DNA of 33,990 nt from a virus. The stretch is taken from positions 1 to 33,990 of IMG/VR virus record IMGVR_UViG_3300020200_000089. One strand, given 5' to 3'. This document shows positions 32,104 to 33,990 of this stretch, in pieces (the first letter of the stretch is position 1; each line of letters starts with the position of its first letter). The notes below the pieces were generated by a model. It did no database searches. It was not told the DNA's origin and was given only the letters and a program-made list of their open reading frames with translations. Position numbers and translations under genes: made by a program.

Positions 32104-32568
32104 GTGAACCAGCTACATATCCAGGCCGCCCCACACATCAAAAAATACATTGATGCCACCCTGGGCCACCCCGTACAGTTGCACCAGCGCAGCACCATCC
32201 ATGCCGCCCTGTATGCCGCCATCTTCCACAGCAGCCAACTGCAGGTATTTACCGAAAAAGAACAACGGCCACTTCCCTGCACCATCATCATCCAGGCCCC
32301 CCCCGAAAAATCCATCAACCCCAAAAACCTGCTGGAAAAAACCCGCATCACCACCCATTTTTTTGAAAACCTGTTTCTTGAAAACCTGAAAAAACACATG
32401 GATGCGCAGCCCATAAAAATAAACCGCCGCAAAGGCGCTCATAATATAAAATACCAACTGGCAGAGTTTTGCAGCCGCTATGAAATAATTATTAACCAGG
32501 ACATCACCGAAGATGCCCTGATAAAAAGGTACTACCGCTACCGAAAATGGCTACAAGCCCCCAATTAA
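32104..32568 (+). CDS. Hypothetical protein, start uncertain
   Basis: About 154 residues when started at GTG 32104; the open frame extends to a TTG at 32038 without any in-frame ATG. A perfect TAAATTTG at 32091-32098 just before the GTG suggests transcription starts near or at the start codon, so a leaderless or very short-leader mRNA is possible. Alternatively the real N-terminus was lost when the upstream cassette was inserted. The sequence has a helical N-terminal part and a basic C-terminus (RRKGAHNIKYQLAEFCSRYE, RYYRYRKW). Composition returns to the phage norm here. Function unknown. Confidence 0.5.
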   Translation: MNQLHIQAAPHIKKYIDATLGHPVQLHQRSTIHAALYAAIFHSSQLQVFTEKEQRPLPCTIIIQAPPEKSINPKNLLEKTRITTHFFENLFLENLKKHMDAQPIKINRRKGAHNIKYQLAEFCSRYEIIINQDITEDALIKRYYRYRKWLQAPN

Positions 32569-32615
32569 CCAGTTAACCAAACCTAATAAACCATTTACAA
32601 TTTTTGTCCTTTACC
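32559..32615 (+). promoter_or_regulatory. Late-promoter-like motif, copy C, with shared upstream box
   Basis: CCCCAATTAACCA (32559-32571) is followed 31 nt later by TTTGTCCTTTACC (32603-32615), as in the head-operon upstream region, where the first copy of the same box lies 34 nt before the 13-mer. The motif ends 29 nt before the ATG at 32645. Confidence 0.55.
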
Positions 32616-32644
32616 CGCCCCCGCCAAAGCACAACCTTTGGCTT

Positions 32645-33448
32645 ATGCCGTATTATAACACATACGCAGCATCCGAAACCCTGCACCGCCAACCCACCCT
32701 CATCCCGGGCGGCATCTGCAGCTTCCTCATCTTCCTGCACGAAGATGTGGAACAATGGCCCGTAATAAATCCCCAAACCGGCATTATACTCGACAGCGTA
32801 CAACTCTTTGCCGGAAAATCATACTACACCATTAGCCTTGCCGAAACCGACCGGTTTTTCAAAGAAGATCAGCAGCAAGGCCCCGGCGGCCCCTATCACA
32901 ACATCACCCTCAGCGGAAAATTTGCCGGCAACACCAACAACGCCACCCTGCTGCTTGGCAAGTACCAGCACCACCAGTTCGGCATCCTGGTAAAAGACCG
33001 CAACGGGGAGCAGCGCCTCATTGGCGATAAACACACCGGCGCCAGGATAACACATGATTACACCAGCGGCGATATAACCGAAAACCGGGGTAGAAACATC
33101 AGCTTCAGCTGGAAAAACCCACAGCCCACCCCCATTTACCACACCGGCGGCATCAGCGTCATCATTCCTCCGGTATGCTCATCTTACTACCTGGTTGATC
33201 GCTTCCGGGTAGGCGCACCCGGAGCCCCTATGGTAAACGGCGGCACTACCTACACCAATTCCGCCCTCATAAACCAAAACTTCATATTATTTGCCGATGG
33301 CATAGCCATACACCAAGTAACCGATACGGATACGCAGCGCTATTGCACAAAACCATTTGCATCAGACACCATTACATTCAACGGCGGCGTATATGGCCCG
33401 CCGGATACAGACCCCGGAGAGGTAATTGAAATTTATAAAGTCTTTTGA
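32645..33448 (+). CDS. Putative virion protein upstream of the fibre gene
   Basis: A 267-residue, beta-rich protein with many Gly, Thr, Asn and aromatic residues (LSGKFAGNTNNATLLLGKYQHHQF). First gene after copy C of the late-promoter-like motif, and followed 3 nt after its stop by a fibre-like gene, so a virion role is likely. No motif supports a precise name. Confidence 0.55.
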   Translation: MPYYNTYAASETLHRQPTLIPGGICSFLIFLHEDVEQWPVINPQTGIILDSVQLFAGKSYYTISLAETDRFFKEDQQQGPGGPYHNITLSGKFAGNTNNATLLLGKYQHHQFGILVKDRNGEQRLIGDKHTGARITHDYTSGDITENRGRNISFSWKNPQPTPIYHTGGISVIIPPVCSSYYLVDRFRVGAPGAPMVNGGTTYTNSALINQNFILFADGIAIHQVTDTDTQRYCTKPFASDTITFNGGVYGPPDTDPGEVIEIYKVF

Positions 33449-33451
33449 TAT

Positions 33452-33990
33452 ATGAAAAAAATCATAATAACAATACTGGCATTCATCTGCATACAATATG
33501 CAAAAGCCCAACTGCCCACCGGCGTTAGCCAAGACTACGGCTTTAAATATTACCGCTATAAAAATTACCTGCAGATTGACAGCGGCTTGCTGATACCCAC
33601 CCGGGCTACCAACTGGACACCTAAAGGCCCCGCCCTGCTATACTATCACCGGTATCTCCATTACTACGATACCACCGGCAACACCTGGCATAAAGTGGCC
33701 CGGTTTTCCGATATATCCGGTACAGTAACCGACTTCATATTTACCGATGGCAATGGGTTTGACGGTACTGTGACCACCAGTACAACTACGCCAACACTAT
33801 CGCTTACCACAACCGTAACGAATGGGCAGGTAATGTACTCCAATTCTGGGGCAATAGCCGGTGTTTCTGGAGCTACAAGCGATGGTACAAACATGACGTT
33901 TGGCAGTACGAATTTGAGGGCTGCAAGGCCACGCTTCACCACATCAATAGACGATGCTAACGGGAACGAAAGTATTATCCTTACGGCTAC
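33452..33990 (+). CDS. Fibre-like protein with signal peptide, 3'-truncated
   Basis: The frame is open at the right edge (179 codons visible). The N-terminus MKKIIITILAFICIQYAKAQ has the n-, h- and c-regions of a Sec signal peptide with an AKA-Q cleavage site, a common Bacteroidota form. After it come a Tyr-rich segment and, from about residue 90, a Gly/Thr/Ser/Asn-rich, beta-repeat-like region (TDGNGFDGTVTTSTTTPTLS, TNGQVMYSNSGAIAGVSGAT) typical of phage fibres and surface adhesins. A signal peptide on a virion fibre is odd; it could instead be a lysogenic surface protein. It lies in the operon started at copy C. Confidence 0.6.
   Translation, partial: MKKIIITILAFICIQYAKAQLPTGVSQDYGFKYYRYKNYLQIDSGLLIPTRATNWTPKGPALLYYHRYLHYYDTTGNTWHKVARFSDISGTVTDFIFTDGNGFDGTVTTSTTTPTLSLTTTVTNGQVMYSNSGAIAGVSGATSDGTNMTFGSTNLRAARPRFTTSIDDANGNESIILTA

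Overview
The window is almost entirely one tailed-phage (or prophage) genome from a Bacteroidota host, most likely near the Chitinophagaceae. The host call rests on three things. Promoter-like sites resemble the Bacteroidota -7 element TAnnTTTG, Shine-Dalgarno sequences are mostly weak, and the protein families (lipoprotein spanin, tape measure C-terminus, portal, nested ORF inside dcm) look like those of Bacteroidota phages. This is my recognition from sequence; no search was run.

Layout. 1-1.9 kb is a lysis cassette: candidate lipoprotein spanin, small membrane protein (holin candidate) and M15 peptidase endolysin. 2.1-9.2 kb is a head and tail operon: S49 maturation protease, candidate scaffold, major capsid protein, small head/tail proteins and a 1055-residue tape measure protein. 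9.2-9.55 kb is non-coding but dense: a boxA-like sequence, a 117-bp repeat, a promoter-like site and a candidate pseudoknotted RNA ending in an intrinsic terminator. 9.5-20.6 kb carries two small genes, portal, connector-like protein, further tail/baseplate candidates and both terminase subunits. 20.6-21.6 kb is the immunity switch, with a minus-strand HTH repressor diverging from the early operon. 21.6-28 kb holds early genes, DnaG-type primase, large serine integrase and replicative ATPase/helicase. 28-31.9 kb is a DNA-modification island: a C5-cytosine methyltransferase with a 299-codon gene nested in another frame, then a visibly AT-richer helicase plus N4/N6 methyltransferase pair. 32.1-34 kb has a small unknown gene, an unknown virion-like protein and the start of a fibre-like protein with a signal peptide.

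How it works together. A 13-mer, TTTGTCCTTTACC, occurs three times, each ending 29-31 nt before the ATG of a late gene (protease, gene before portal, virion-like protein). It is a good candidate for a shared late-promoter signature. Repressor and integrase imply a temperate life cycle. Lysis genes at the left edge and a fibre gene at the right edge, with the integrase in the middle, would suit a circular genome opened between fibre and lysis genes, but the window alone cannot prove this.

Most unusual points: the long dual-coding dcm locus; a 117-bp element present twice in inverted orientation 18.6 kb apart; the structured RNA whose 3' strand can also pair over the start codon of the next gene; and the shared late-promoter motif. 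I saw no tRNA, rRNA, CRISPR array, reverse transcriptase or transposase.
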